DNA of 64,000 bases from Agelaius tricolor. Lineage: Eukaryota; Chordata; Aves; Passeriformes; Icteridae. Position numbers and translations under genes: made by a program. Location: NCBI GenBank assembly GCA_023055355.1, contig JALJCS010000012.1, positions 10,018,501 through 10,082,500 on the forward strand. The letters are read 5' to 3'. Shown here in pieces: positions 1-10,818 of this stretch (its first letter is position 1; every line of letters starts with the position of its first letter). Below the pieces are notes generated by a model that saw only the letters and a program-made list of their open reading frames with translations, searched no databases and was not told where the DNA came from.

Positions 1-335
1 GACTGAGGCTGGAGGAAATGATGAGGAAAATACCTTTGTCCAGCCCTAAGACATGAGGGTTGATGGAAAACCTTGCCAGTCTACACTCTCATAGGGTAGA
101 GAGAAGAGAGAGGCTTTCCACAGAGACATAGCAGCAGGGGAGGAGACAATGAACAGAACACATGTGATAGTGGACATTTCAACTAAACACAGCAAAATAA
201 ACTTCTACCCATGAAGGGTGGTCAAACACAGGAACAGGGCATCCTTGGAGAGTGAACAAGGTCCTGAGTAACCTTATCCCTGTGGAAGGGAGCTGGACCT
301 GACAACCTCCTTGAAGTTCTTCCAAGAAGTTCTCT
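1..335 (+). mobile_element. CR1 LINE 3'-region fragment
   Basis: The segment follows the avian CR1 3' region in order: an ACAGAGACATAGCAGCAGG-type block near 120, AGGGTGGTCAAACACAGGAA near 216-235, ATCCTTGGAGA near 242, AACAAGGTCCTGAGTAACCT near 255-274, then GAGCTGGACC and a degraded CTTCCAA end. The element is in plus orientation, antisense to DOCK10, truncated at the window edge and clearly diverged. The CR1 comparison is from memory; a RepeatMasker run would give the subfamily. Confidence 0.8.
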
Positions 336-3300
336 CCAAACTGTTATTTCATGAATGTGTAAGAACAGGGCTTATTCAGCCCAACAAACCAGAGCCCAAA
401 TTTGTGCCCTGTTTGGGACAGCCCAAACACAACTAAAGCCATCTAAGCCAAAGCCTTAAACCAAAGGCTAGCAGTGATGAACTGGCCATTCAGGCCATAC
501 AATTTCTTTTCACACAAGGCTCTGTTTCTAAACTAACCCAGAAATGAACAAAAGAGGCTCCCAATCAGGCTTCTTTCAACTCTAAGTCAGCTGCACAATC
601 CCTGCTTATTATTTCAAGGCAATTTCACTTTGAGGAATATACAAAGAGTTCAGCCAGAAGCAAGGAACCAAAAGGAACAATCTCATTCAATTTCCGAGCA
701 TAAGCTTCTACAGCTGCAAAAAGGAAAATTAGGCACAAAACGTGGACAAAGTAAAAAAAAGAAATGCAAAGTAAAATCTATACATATGGGGCCAGCAAAA
801 ACTGTGTTGTCTCAGGTGCTGCTCTCCCATCACCCCACTCCCCCAAACACAGCAGCTGCAGATGTATCCTTGTATCTGTCAGAAAAGATCCCACAAGAAG
901 AATATGGATTGTTTCCACTAGCAGTATAATAATGTGGCTTCAGATTCCTTTTTTATTATCAGTGCCAAGAATCCAAAAGAAAGAAGCTAAGAGTTGGGAC
1001 TCTCTGAAAGTTTTTAAGGCTATAAATATTACAGAGCTGTCTTGATTTTTTTGTTTGTTTACATATTACTCAAAAAACCCTGCCCAAATCTGACAGGTCC
1101 AGGGGCAGCCAGCCAAGCACCTTTTGCCTGTTTGACCATGTCAAGTATCACCTAACCATGACACTTCTTGGGCTAAAGCACACAGGGCAAATTATTAATT
1201 TCTCCAGAGCAATCCACCTACAGAGAATCCTACTGGCATAAACATCAGCCCTCACCAGACAAGAAAAGGGATCTGTGTGTATACAGTGCCAATACTGTAA
1301 GAGAAGTTATCCTCTTGATTGCAATGTGGGGGCTGATTAGCCCCAAATCCTTTCCTTTCTTAGCACATCTAGAAGCTCAGGGAGGCTCACATTCCTCCTG
1401 CTTTAGACCAGCCAGGAAGCCCAGGCTGCACAGTGGAATAGTGAGACCACCCAGACAAGAGCATGGAACAGAGACAGGGTCCCTCAGACCCACACTGCTC
1501 ACTGGGTCCTTGTCACCCTGTCAGAAAGGGGCAGCTCAAACACAGCTCCTCACACCACACCCAAGGAAGTGCCTGAATCCCACAGCTTTGCCCTTATCAC
1601 CATGGAAAAGGAAAAGCACCCCAAAAGGCAAAACAAAACACACCAACCCAATCCAAAAGCATCCTGCCCCTTTTAGAAATAACATTGCTGGGCTTTTGTC
1701 ACAGCACAACAATGTGCTCACTATGTCAAACCAAGTAACAGCTATTGTAGCAGCTAATGAGTGACACTGTCCCCTGGACAGCTCTTCTGTACAACATGTG
1801 GTTTTCATTTCATGTCTCTTGTCAGGATTTCACTCCCTTTCTTTCATTTGACCTCCAGAAGATAATAAAATCATACAAAATCTAAAACTAACGGACCTTA
1901 CACTTCTGGCATCCATTAACATTCACATCCTCAAGGCTGTTGATTCAACAAAATACAAAATAAGCAAAACCAGGCCAATTATAAGTTGTTTGGCCTGTAT
2001 TTGTTAAGTTCTAACACAGTCTCTATAAACATATGTCTTCTGGTTGGTATTTCAGGAAGAAATCCTTAAAAGAATAATATTTTGATTAGTAACATGTGTG
2101 TTTTGAAAGACTAATACTGAACTCCAAGGGAGATTAAAATATGAGTAGAAACTATGAGCTAAATACACATATATGCAAAGAGCTTTCATTCTCACTGACT
2201 GAAATGTCTGGTTACAAGTAATTTGTTTTTATTATTGAAGTCCTAATAGTCTGTGCTATTGACTTTTGTAAAATTAACTGATACTTATGAAAATATCCTG
2301 TTCTTACAAAACCACTTTTGAACATTACTTAAAAAAATTACCTAGTATATAACAGAAGCAATGTTATTCTCGAGATTATAATGACACATCTCAAATGAAC
2401 ATCCAAAGGACCCTAGTAATTTTAGGTATCCAAATGTTGACCTCTTCTCTTTTTAGTCTTTCAGGACTTCTCAATCAAGCAGGAAATAAAGATCAGCCAG
2501 AGAGTGTTTTTCAAGAAATCACAACTATTTACACTCACAAAGCTATTGATTTACGTCAGGGCATCAAGCAGTTCCCTGTGTGCAACATGCAATTAGATTT
2601 TTAAATAGATTTCCAACTTCCTAGGCCACCTCCTCATTCTTCTGCTGACAGCTGGGCATTCAGCAGGGTTATGTTCTTAAGTAGTTCCAGTAGAAAAAGT
2701 GTAAATGCATAAGTAAATTATTTAAATCTTACAGAGTAAACACCTGAACTTTAACCCAAAAGATTGTTTATAATTGCTTTTAGGAAGTCTGGTTGTCTGT
2801 GCTGCCAAAGCTTTCATTAGAACATGTGATATCCAAGTGAAAATATGATGGTACATGCATATTCCCTTTAAACACACCTCTTTCCCACGCCAAGGGAAAA
2901 TATTCTCAACTTTCTCTTACAATTCAGATGGAAATTTAAATGCAGAGATAGCAATTTTTCATTTCTGTTGAAAATCACTCCAATATACAATTAGTGCTCC
3001 AATTGAAGTTAACATTCATTTATCACTTTCTACGTAATGTTACAATTATTTCATGGTAACACAGAGTTGCAGCCAACAGAAGAACTCTCACCTGGATGTC
3101 ATTTATGCTTTTGTCAAGCAACTGAGCAAATTAGGAACAGTTACAGCTAAATACCAAGCACACACTGCCAGGCATAAGGGCAGCCTTGGTTACAATTACT
3201 CACTCTCAGTATCAGTGCTTCACTCTTGATGCAGTAACACTAAATTCAACACGACTGCTCTTCACAAAAGATCAGGCTGGCAATTTACTGAGGAGACTGC

Positions 3301-3629
3301 TGGGGACAGTGTCACTGGCATGCACAAACACCAGGAATGGAAGCTGCTGCATTTCCAGGGAGACACCTAGAGATGTCCTTCACCCAGCACAAACGAGCCT
3401 GCAGAGCTCAGCTCTCTGGGAAGCAGCACCCTCTGCCTTTCAAAGCTCATCTATCAGCATCTGATTTGAAAAAAACCCAAGTTTAAAAGCCAGCCCCAAA
3501 AGACTGGTTGGTGCACCCTAATAGGAGGCACTGCCCTAACCAAGACATCCTGCTGAACCAGGGCTCACATGACTGTGCCAGGCAAAGGAACAGGCAGGGT
3601 GAAAGGTTAGGAGAGGTTCACCTCTATCA
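336..3629. other. Intronic DNA, no recognised feature
   Basis: This is AT-rich intron 1 sequence with a GC-richer patch at about 1320-1620. Its longest open stretch (149 codons, plus, 1315-1764) begins with TTG rather than ATG, has no recognisable motif and is not supported as a gene. I see no exon, RNA gene or clear repeat here. Confidence 0.5.
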
Positions 3630-3700
3630 CACAAGAGTTTGGGTTGGAAGGGACCTTAACACCCCTGTGGACAGCACTTGCTCGGGGTTTCAAAAGACAA
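3630..3700 (-). mobile_element. Short CR1 3'-end fragment
   Basis: TTTGGGTTGGAAGGGACCTT near 3640 is the complement of the highly conserved avian CR1 3' terminus (AAGGTCCCTTCCAACCCAAA). It is preceded by a degraded ATCACACAAGA-like stretch. Only about 40-70 bp is recognisable, so the right border is uncertain. The orientation is minus, the DOCK10 sense. Confidence 0.6.
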
Positions 3701-3831
3701 GGACACAATTCCTCTTAGGAAAGTAATGGAGAAGATGGATCTATCATCTTATTCCAAATATAAATTTATCTGGTGATCTGCAAAGCACATCAAATGGCAC
3801 TATAATTATTACTCAGAGTGCTGAGGAACCT

Positions 3832-4195
3832 TGTCACAGCAGATATCACATTTGAGATGGCCATAATACACAGAGTAACACCACACAATTTCAGAAAGCT
3901 TCAACCCATCCACAGTAACACCTTACCTCATCAGAAGGCTTCAGGTGTCTGCCCAAACAGAGGAACATCAGGTCACTCCAGAAGGCAGCAAGTAACTGCC
4001 CTTCTTGTTCTTTAGCCCAGCCTTTTATCCCCTCCTGTTGATGCCCTGCACCTGTGTGCCCTCTGCTCCCTTTGGTGTTGGTCAGTGCCCCTGGGCACTC
4101 CATGGCTCATTGCTGTCAGTGCTGCTCACAGCTGTGCCCATTGGGGATGAGGCTCACACAGCCCCATCCCAATCACCACAAACTGTGTGCCTACA
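3832..4195 (-). mobile_element. Solo LTR, copy 1 (ERV family A), in DOCK10 intron 1
   Basis: A 364-bp element begins TGTCACAGC and ends CTACA on the plus strand, giving the canonical TG...CA termini. It is flanked by a perfect 6-bp target duplication, GAACCT at 3826-3831 and 4196-4201. Homologous copies lie at 35043 and 60876. Read on the minus strand it has a TATA-like GGATAAAAGG (4030-4021) at an LTR-like position, so its transcriptional sense is minus, the same as DOCK10. No internal gag/pol/env sequence adjoins it, so it is a solo LTR left by recombination. Six-base duplications are typical of class II (ERVK/beta-like) elements; this class call is an inference. Confidence 0.88.
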
Positions 4196-4201
4196 GAACC
4201 T

Positions 4202-7200
4202 GGCATCTGCCTATGACACAGGACTTCTGGAAGCTCTAATCTGATCCAGAAGAGCAAGCCAAACCAGTATGAGTCTGTATTTTAAAGGCAAATCTAATCC
4301 CACTTTCCAACTTGACTATGCAGACAGAAATCTGAAGACGTTACACTGCAGTCAAAAGAACTACAGCATAATTCTGCATTTTTTAACCAGAACCTGTTCA
4401 ATCTACTTAAAGGAACAGCTACATTTAAATTTGGCTGTCACTGACATTGTCTATGCCACCATAACAACAAATCTTAAAGCCCCAGATGGGTTAATATTTA
4501 TGAGAAAGTCAACAGAACATCAAAAGAACAGGAAACAGCATTTCCTGCCAAACTGTCTAAAAGCAGTCATACCGTTAGCACTGCACTTTGCTGGCTTTTA
4601 TTCCTGTTATCTCACAGACAGACATGAAAAAGCTAAAAAATCTGCTAAGCTGAGCCCATGATAATAGCTACTAGAATGTATTATTCCTTAGTCATGGCTC
4701 AATTTTCATTTCTTTTTGCACCCAAATGACAGAGAAAGGTATTTGTTAAATTGTCCGTGTGAGCTAGTGCTAGCAGGATGTGTTTGGCATACTGGCTCTG
4801 GGGCACGTCTGGAGCTCTGACACTGGCAAAAAAAGTCAGACAACTCTTTTGCATTATCTTTTATACCTCATAGATGTTAGAACAACCAGCTGCATTGCAA
4901 ACTATGCCAGGTGGGTTCAGGAATTGCAGCTGGGATGATGACAGACCCAGTTACACACTGAGCAGCAACCCTTCATTGTGCATCAGAGAAATTTCACACC
5001 TCAGTCTTCAAGCTCTAATTACAAGACACTTGCTGACTCCCATTCTTGGTCACACAAAATCTTCCTCCAAAATAAAGAAACTCAAATTTCTGATCTGAAT
5101 CCCTGACAGATCCTTTAGGATGAGGAACGAGCATCTTCTGAAATATGCACTGGGAAAAAGTGGTAGAAAACAGAAACCCAGAAGCCTTGGGGCACAAAGA
5201 CCAAGCAGAGCAGCCCTTATACCTTATTCTAGCACAGCTCAGTAGCCATCATCACGGAATTTAAATGCAAAGCTCTTGTCCTAACCCCCCCCCCAAACCA
5301 GGCATGCCACATTGTTCCAAGGAAACTGATTTTAGCCCTCTTTACCTGAGTTGATTTTAAAATAGATATAAATCCATTGATATATTCACACATCATAACA
5401 TGGACTTGTCTTTCACACTACACTGAACAGAGAACCACTGCTTCCTTTAAGGAAACAGACACAGGAAAAATTCTTTCAAGAAGAGTCCCTCAGTATTATT
5501 TGAACTATATTTTATCTGGTGAAGAGCCATTCAAATAGCACCTATCAACACAAACCCACGTGTTCAATGCAAAACCTCACACCAAAGGCAGAGGAGAGGC
5601 CTATGACCAAAGCCAAAGGCTTTGCATTGCCAGTTTGGGGGAGAGGCAGGGCTGGGCAGAGCAGCACGGGGCAGTGCCCAGGAAGGGAGGAGCACAGAGA
5701 TCACCCACTCACAGAACTGGCAAGGAACATTCCTGGAAGAAGTGGGTTTTGATGTGGCATGGATGGCAGGCAGAGATAGAGTGCCTGACACAACTGACAC
5801 ACTGTTCCCTGCACAGAGAGGCTTTAACAGAGCCTCTGAGACAAGTGGGAGAGGGACACAAAGCACAACAAGGATCCAGGACTGGAAGGGGTGAGGGCAG
5901 CAAAGCAGGGAGTAGGCAGATGTGAGAATGGAGAAATGAGAGAAAGATAATATTTAACTGCATCATGCAGGTCATGGCTAGTGGTTTTGAAGGGTTCTCA
6001 TTGTAAGAAACACTCTAAGGAAAAAAAAGGAGATAAATTTCACATTGAGGCATGTAAGACATTGTGTTCCACTGTTCTACCGCCCATCCTTATTGCAACA
6101 CAAGTAACTGGTAATATTCACCTGGAACCCTCTGCAAACAGTTTTCTCCTCACCCTTTCTGAGGAAAGAATATATAGAAGGCAAAAACCATTTCATTGCC
6201 AACATCTCCAGCCAGCTGGAACTGTCATGGCTACATAAACCCCCCAAAACTACCATTCCGTCTTCTTCCATTTCCAAGCCAACTGGAGTTAAACTACTTT
6301 GAGCTGGTGTGTTACATGAGCTCCATTTCTTTTAGAAAGTATACAGAAACATGGAAACAACTGTGTATGCATTTGAAATATAAAAAGAAGCAGGTGTCTT
6401 CTGAAAGACACCTGAAGAAAAGTAATCATCTAACTTGACTACAATTTTTTTGTTTATATTAGGGATTTCCTAACATTACTGTTAAATCACAAGTTAATAT
6501 TTGACCAGGAAAACCAAATTTCTGTTCATGGATCTCCTGGATTTCTGTTTTGTAGGTTCTCTTACAAAACCTCCAAAACAGTTTCATTGATTCAGGAGAA
6601 GCAATGAGGATAAAATCATCCAGCACTAAGGAGACCAGTATAATTCAACCCTACTTAATGTTGTACAACTTCGTTTCCATCAGTGCTTGAGATTTTAGCT
6701 GTTTAATGAAAGGGTGTCAGCAGAACAGAGGCACTGTGCAATCACACAGCTCAAAGAAAAAGACAACTGTTACTCATGGAAAAGGCAACTGTTGCCTGAA
6801 GTGAGATGCAGCTTTGGAACAGGCAGATGCTTTTCAGTAACTTGCTTTCAGAGGAGAGCTGTGCAGGATATTTAATGTCTGCACAGCTTCTGTAATTGCT
6901 CTCTATCCACTGCTGGAAGTCCACCTGCCACCCATGAATTGGAGGGGAAAACATGTGCCTATATACTGACAACAGAAACATGATGGCTCAGCACAGATTT
7001 TACTATGCATTGCAAATATGTGAGTACAAAAGGTATTCACACACCACATGATATTCTAGAATATCAAAGTCTGCTCATTACTGGTTTTAATACTTACTCA
7101 TCACTCCCTTTCTCTCTGCACACAGAACCAGAGGTATGACCCAGGACTTGTTTTCCCAAGGTCTCTCCCTGTCAACATGCTGTTGTTCAGTAGAACAATC

Positions 7201-9934
7201 TTTTCTGTATTTCATTCCATATAACTTAAAGTTCAAAGCCACAAAACAGTTCTATCCCCAGGATGGCCAAAGTGGCCTGAACCACTTTTCAGACTTGAGA
7301 CCACTTGAGGCTAAGTAACAGAAAAAGAAGAAAAAAAGAGAAGCCAGAAAAAAGGCTGTGCACTTGTATCTTCAAAGAGAGACTGAGATTGCTACAAATA
7401 CCACAAGTTATTTATGGCCTGTGAAATGCAACAGAGGCATTCCTAACAAAAGACATCAAGCCTGGCCTGTGCCATGGTACTTGCACAGCAATGGAGAAAG
7501 CTCTTGCACGGGACAGGCTCCAAAGATGACTTATTATCTAAACATCACAGCCCAATCAATAGCCCCCAGGCTGACTCCAGCCCACCACTTTCACTCAAAG
7601 ACTCAACAAGCTCTGAATCCTTTCTCCTGCACCTACTCATAGCATGGAAAGGAGTGCTGTGCTTGCTTCCAAAGGGGAGAGAAGGGGATGTGGAGGACTG
7701 GCATCCTGCCCTCCCTCAAACTGAACATGCATTTTGCACAGTGTCTGGGTATAGGCAGCCTTTCCTGCCTCTATTCTGTTGACTTTTTGGCTCAGACTCC
7801 CCCCAGGGCTGCCAGAGCTTGCAAAGGACTAAGAGGGAAAGAAGGCAGGGAGTAGAGAGTGGGCAAGGAGGAAGCTGCAAGAAGCACTTCACAGCAGAAG
7901 AAAGAGGCAGAAAAAGTAGTTTAATACTTTATTACACACCACTGTGGCCAGAGGATACCACAGCAGTCTTCCCCCTCCCTCTCCTCATGCCCTTCTGCCA
8001 TGCCCTTGCTCTGTCCCAGGGCCTGGCAAACACTCAGATCACAGGAGAATATTCTCACACTTTAAAAATACATTTTCTTCAAACCAGGTCAACCTCTGCC
8101 CCTAAACCACAAGAAAAACCACTCCAGAACAAAGATCACTGAGGAATTTGCATCAAAATGTAGACATATTAACCATTAGTTGAAATGTTGCAGGCAGTTT
8201 TTGGATAAAAGATGCTTCCAGGCCTTGTTTGCAGAGCCATTGGGCTCCCCATGTGGGGAGCTTTTGATTTAGCCCTAAAAAAGCAGAGCCAAAAGACACT
8301 TAAGAGTCCAGAATTTCATTCTTGCCTATAAATTAGAAATACACTCCTCAAAGTCATCAACCTAAACATGGTTACCAAAGCAGGTACATCTAGCATGGGC
8401 AAGCAATACTTTTAGATGATGACAATTTAAAAACTAAAATACAAAGATAATAGATTTTCTTTTTGCTATTCTAAACATTCCTAGTCACTCCACTTTCAGA
8501 GAGAATATTTCTGCATTACTCTTGTGATAAACAGCAACACATAAAAAAATGAAACCTTTTTCCCCTCTATCATATCCAATTCAATTGCATTCATTAAATT
8601 GCATTATATCCACATCATTTAATTTAGGTCAACATGTCAGAGTAACCTAGGATCATGTTTGTTTAAGTCAGCCAGCATTATTCTCCCACCTGAACAGCCC
8701 CTTTCAGACTCAGTGACAGAATTGCACTCCTCTTCTTCCACACTCCATGAAGGAGAAACTACACTGCAATTAAAAAATCACTGCAATGCTGACAGCACAC
8801 TAAGCTTCTGTACACTGAATATTATACAACTGCTCAACAGCAATAAGGGGAAGAAAGTCTAGCAGCAAGTTAATTGTTATTTATTAATGACTGCATTAGG
8901 AATTTAAAATGTAATACAGTGTATCTTTCAACTTTTGAGGTTTCCTTTTTTTTCCCCTTTGGGTCTGCAGATACAACCTTGTTTCACAGAGGCAGCAGAA
9001 GACTCTCCTTGCAGGGAGGTACCATCTCCCTCTCCCCATATTTTCCTGGGATTCCAATGACAGTAGCTGCAGTTCCCACTGCTGTCTGCACAGTGTGAAC
9101 CCACACACGTCACAAACATCCAGATTTCCCCATCTGATGTACTTTTATACAAGCTTAAAGAACATCTACATTAAGTAATCTCAAAACATTACACTGTGTT
9201 CCAAAACACGCAGTATTTGGCTTCCAGCTGAAAAGTAACTTTAGAGTACCCAAGCAGAGAGGCTGGATGTTGGCTCCCAGTGTAACACTGGGAAGGAGAG
9301 GCTGGGCAGCATCACCTACCCCCAGGGCTCCAAGGAAACTCTCTTCCTGTGTAAAATTCAAGGACAAAAATGCAACATTGACCTCTTCCTGTCTGTATCA
9401 TGAAGGAGAAACTAGTACCAGTAATGACAAGTAATCTACAAAAAATGTATTTAAGCAATGCAATTTAGGTTGTGATTATGCATCACTGACATGAAGGAGA
9501 AAAAATAATAGACTACTGCCTTGAGCATCAAACTAAAAAATGGAGGAGGGGTAAGGAGATTTGGGAAATTTTAAAAAAAATTAGAAAAAAAAGAAAAGAG
9601 AAGTAGAAAAAGCCTTCCCAGCTCTGGAAGGCTTCACTGACACACATCACCACCTAACACTAATGTAGCTCAGTACCCTGCTATTTGTCTGTTTGTGCTC
9701 TGCCCAGAAAGGGACAACGTGAGCTGAAGTCATTTACACTTAGCAAGCATGCAAAGGACAGGCAGCCTTCAGTTTTCTTACATTTTTCAAGAAAGGGAAA
9801 AATTTTCCCATGTCAGAAATGAGAGGAATAAGGGGGATTACAAAGCCAGGCAAATTATTCATCCATGTGGGGCAGGACAGCCTGTGAGCGGGATAAACTT
9901 GGAGACAATCATTCTATGGCTTTTTCTATAGATT
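4202..9934. other. Intronic DNA, no recognised feature
   Basis: This is AT-rich intron 1 sequence. It contains a C10 tract (5285-5294), a GC-richer patch at 5600-5900, an 18-bp hairpin-forming sequence (8244-8261) and an A-rich stretch near 9565-9610. Open frames such as the 130-codon one at 4269-4661 show no known domain. Confidence 0.5.
8244..8261. repeat. Short inverted repeat (8-bp arms)
   Basis: GCTCCCCA and TGGGGAGC are perfect complements separated by two bases. It is not followed by any other feature, and a palindrome of this size can arise by chance in a window this long. Confidence 0.5.
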
Positions 9935-10060
9935 TATTGTATGAACTTGGGTAGTTAGCTGTTGGTGTTTTGTTTCTCTTATCAACAAAAACAGGGATAA
10001 AGTTGGCTTTTGCTAAAATAAGAATATACAGTTGTTATAAAACAGCAAGTATAATTCAGA
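9935..10060 (+). mobile_element. Possible MIR-like SINE remnant
   Basis: TGAACTTGGGTAGTTAGCTG followed about 40 bp later by AACAGGGATAAAGTTGG resembles the MIR core order TGACCTTGGGCAAGTTACTT ... CATCTGTAAAACAGGGATAA. MIR elements are old tRNA-derived SINEs found across amniotes. The match is by memory and highly diverged. Confidence 0.45.
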
Positions 10061-10524
10061 TTCAGAAAATTTTTACTGAGTTCTGTGAAATGTGGGGAAT
10101 TCTAAACTGGAAATATTATACACATGACAAGCAAGTCTTTGTGCAATAATCACATCTGTGTCACTACTTCATAGGCCTTTGACCTTATGCTAGAAAAGTT
10201 ACAAACATGTTTTGACTTCTGGAAGTGACATATGCACTGCAGAACTGCCTGTTAGAAACCACAACAATATTAAACTATCTCTCTGTGTATCCATCCTCCT
10301 CCAAAACCAAACCAAGGCTTAGTTTTCCAGCTTCTCTTTGCTATTGATGCTCATTCTCTCCCTCTCAAGACCCCTTATTTAACCTTGCAGGCAAAAGGAA
10401 AAAAGTTAATGCAACTTCTATAAACTGAGAGCATTCTGAGTTACTCAAAATTCAAGTGAGTTCACTTTCCATGAATTTAAAAGGAAGTGTTAGTCAAGTG
10501 ACAGGCACAAGACAAGAGTAAAAA

Positions 10525-10620
10525 CCCTGCATTTAAATCCAAGAGCCTGGGTCTCCCCACCTCCTAAATGACTGTCTAGGGGTGCACATTAATGGCTTAT
10601 CTGCACAAGTTATTCACCAA
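10525..10620 (+). mobile_element. Weak SINE-like remnant
   Basis: TTAAATCCAAGAGCCTGGGT followed by a CT-rich stretch and AAATGACTG recalls the tRNA-derived half of old amniote SINEs (GGTTCAAATCC-type B-box region). No conserved core follows. Chance resemblance is a real possibility. Confidence 0.25.
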
Positions 10621-10631
10621 CCTGACGGAAC

Positions 10632-10818
10632 TTCCTTGCAGCTCTCTTAGTTTCTTTCCTTCGTTTTATCGTCTTCTTCAGCCTCTCCTTCCCCACAAAG
10701 TCTTTTCTTTTTTCCCCCATTTTCTCCAACGCTTTTCTTCTTTCTAAACCATTTTCTTCCCTTCTCTGTCTCCACCCTCTCTGAGGCTCTGTTCCCTTAT
10801 CTCCTTCTCCTCATTTCT
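10632..10818. repeat. Polypyrimidine tract, about 190 bp
   Basis: The plus strand is dominated by C and T, made of imperfect TTCTTTC, CTTCTTC and CTCTCC runs with few purines. The DOCK10 transcript (minus) would therefore carry a long GA-rich segment here. It is not a simple microsatellite. Such tracts can form triplex (H-) DNA or bind purine/pyrimidine-specific RNA proteins; the role here is unknown. Confidence 0.75.

Noticed and set aside
1315..1764. 149-codon open frame
   Set aside because: It starts with TTG, has no recognisable domain, overlaps a minus-strand frame of 90 codons and has no splice or promoter context.
4005..4244. 79-codon open frame with start MFFSPAFYPLL
   Set aside because: It lies mostly within solo LTR copy 1 and recurs in copy 3 (from 61000); the LTR explains it, and it uses the strand opposite to the LTR's TATA box.
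4269..4661. 130-codon open frame just right of LTR copy 1
   Set aside because: I considered retroviral internal sequence or an exon. It shows no retroviral motif, and the perfect target duplication shows that the flank is host DNA.
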